Below are positions 63,351 to 64,000 of a stretch of 64,000 bases of DNA, in pieces. Location: contig SDUX01000001.1 in the NCBI GenBank assembly GCA_008729055.1, positions 2,767,206-2,831,205 of the forward strand. The letters are read 5' to 3'. A program made the translations under genes and the position numbers. The stretch's first letter is position 1, and each line of letters starts with the position of its first letter. Source of the DNA: Pyropia haitanensis (Eukaryota > Rhodophyta > Bangiophyceae > Bangiales > Bangiaceae). The notes under the pieces are model-generated. The model made no database searches. It saw nothing but the letters and a program-made list of their open reading frames with translations, and was not told the origin of the DNA.

Positions 63351-63500
63351 TGGCGGTGGGTGGTGGTGGATAGCGCCGCGCCGCTGCGGGCGCTGGCGGC
63401 GGGGGTGGGGTCTGGCAGCGTCCACGAGTACGTGGCGGGGGTGCTCGCGGGGGGAGGGCACGTCCTCGTCGTCCACCGGGTGGAGGCGGTGCCGCCATAG
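61932..63500 (+). CDS. Josephin-domain deubiquitinase (JOSD-like)
   Basis: Cysteine deubiquitinase of the Josephin (MJD) family, closest to JOSD1/2 since no UIM region follows. Exons 61932-62045, 62507-62562 and 62889-63500. Exon 1: seven Pro codons, then GIYHERQQLSRCAVHAVNNLL, with the catalytic Cys of RCAVHA. Exon 2: DFDAICEELSPSRWANPH. Exon 3: SAIPFIGNYDLNVITAAL, then PHWLAVRLV with the catalytic His and WRWVVVDSAAPLRAL with the third residue. Donors GTACGCGG and GTAGGTGC, acceptors CGCAG and CCCAG. A run of ten G at 63121 shifts the frame by one between the Pro-rich linker and the His half. A tract of about 36 Gly (ggt then ggc codons, 63240-63350) sits inside the fold after the His strand. 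Each intron has a very long T tract. Confidence 0.87.
62318..62346. repeat. T29 tract in Josephin intron 1
   Basis: Twenty-nine consecutive T on the sense strand, about 160 bp before the acceptor at 62506, in DNA that is otherwise about three quarters GC. Confidence 0.85.
62779..62809. repeat. T31 tract in Josephin intron 2
   Basis: Thirty-one consecutive T on the sense strand, about 80 bp before the acceptor at 62888. It matches intron 1 in type and position. Confidence 0.85.
63240..63352 (+). repeat. (ggt)n/(ggc)n run inside the Josephin domain
   Basis: About 22 ggt codons with a short ggtgatggtgac break, then about 12 ggc codons, encoding a poly-Gly insertion between two core strands. 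Confidence 0.85.
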
Positions 63501-64000
63501 GGGGTTGGCCAAAGCGAGCGCTGTCCGTCTTCCGGGCGCGCCCGCTTTCCCGACGACGGCACCGTGGCGGCCGCGTCGTTGCCGAGGGTGTGGGCGCGGG
63601 ATGGACGCCGCCGCCCGAGCTGTTGGCCTTGACACTGTCGGCGGGGTGTCGTGGCTTCATCGAGGGTGGCCTGGGGTGTCTTTCTTGTTGAGCATCCGCC
63701 GCTTCCACCTTGCCTGCTTGGGCCAAGGGCAAAGCGGAAGACTGGGGAGTGGTCAGACCCGCACGGGTCGTCTCGGGTGCGGGACGCCATGCGGCCAACA
63801 CCTCCCCCCTCCACGCTTGTGGGCTGCTTGCCGTCTGGTCTTTTTCAACGCCCGCTGCCCGCCGGCGGACCCGCGCGCCAGGAGAGCACCCCAGCCGGTC
63901 GGCTGGTGGGCGCGGTGGCTGGGAGCCACGCGCCCCACCGTGTCCCGGCCGCCCCTTGCGTGCACGCAGGGGGGTGGGTGCCGTGTTGCCAGCCACCAAT
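63501..64000. other. 3' flank of the Josephin gene
   Basis: Mixed GC-rich sequence to the window edge. No gene is recognised; any feature continuing past 64000 cannot be judged. Confidence 0.4.

Noticed and set aside
1..64000. CRISPR arrays, operons or a bacterial origin
   Set aside because: No regularly spaced identical repeats with unique spacers; spliced genes, Mediator, DP, SWR1 and SURF4 show nuclear DNA of a eukaryote.

Overview
The window is nuclear DNA of a photosynthetic eukaryote with very high GC. Third codon positions are almost all G or C, and proteins carry long Ala, Gly and Pro tracts. Most genes are intronless or have one to three short introns with strong GTACGT/GTATGT donors. 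Eukaryotic functions are mixed with plastid-directed ones: ER mannosyltransferase, SURF4, Mediator, DP and SWR1/NuA4 on one side, ClpS, a DnaJ-type zinc-finger protein and two nuclear PsbM-like genes on the other. A bangiophyte red alga (Porphyra/Pyropia type) fits best, because red algal plastids lack psbM as far as I know. This is inference; a high-GC green alga is the main alternative.

Layout. 1-1.4 kb: the 3' part of ALG9. 1.4-7.9 kb: gene-poor DNA with tandem repeats and a perfect 31-bp inverted repeat 2 kb apart. 7.9-12.2 kb: sterol C-5 desaturase, ClpS and a four-exon MED10. 13.3-17.6 kb: an F-box/WD40 protein head to head with aspartyl-tRNA synthetase. 18.6-29.4 kb, all minus strand: an SR splicing factor with RRM and zinc knuckles, SURF4, a USP10-like deubiquitinase and an unknown protein with a bZIP-like basic region. 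30.9-34.1 kb: a DP transcription factor. 34.7-37.4 kb: a tandem pair of three-exon PsbM-like genes. 38-43 kb: a doubtful small gene, a VOC (glyoxalase-fold) protein, a sigma-like GST and the zinc-finger protein. 44-54 kb: DMAP1/SWC4 and a 1794-residue unknown protein with internal repeats, RS and RGG regions. 54-63.5 kb: a two-pore K+ channel, a carbonyl-reductase-like SDR, a secreted lysyl oxidase and a Josephin-domain deubiquitinase.

Genes are not in operons. They sit in divergent, convergent and tandem pairs with 0.3-1.5 kb between them, and neighbours share no pathway except the duplicated PsbM pair. Three window-wide patterns stand out. Most start codons are preceded on the sense strand by a long C/T tract. 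Every long A/T homopolymer in or next to genes is poly(T) on the sense strand of a neighbouring gene. At least seven genes change reading frame exactly at G or C homopolymers, so either the sequence has run-length errors there or the runs are unstable.
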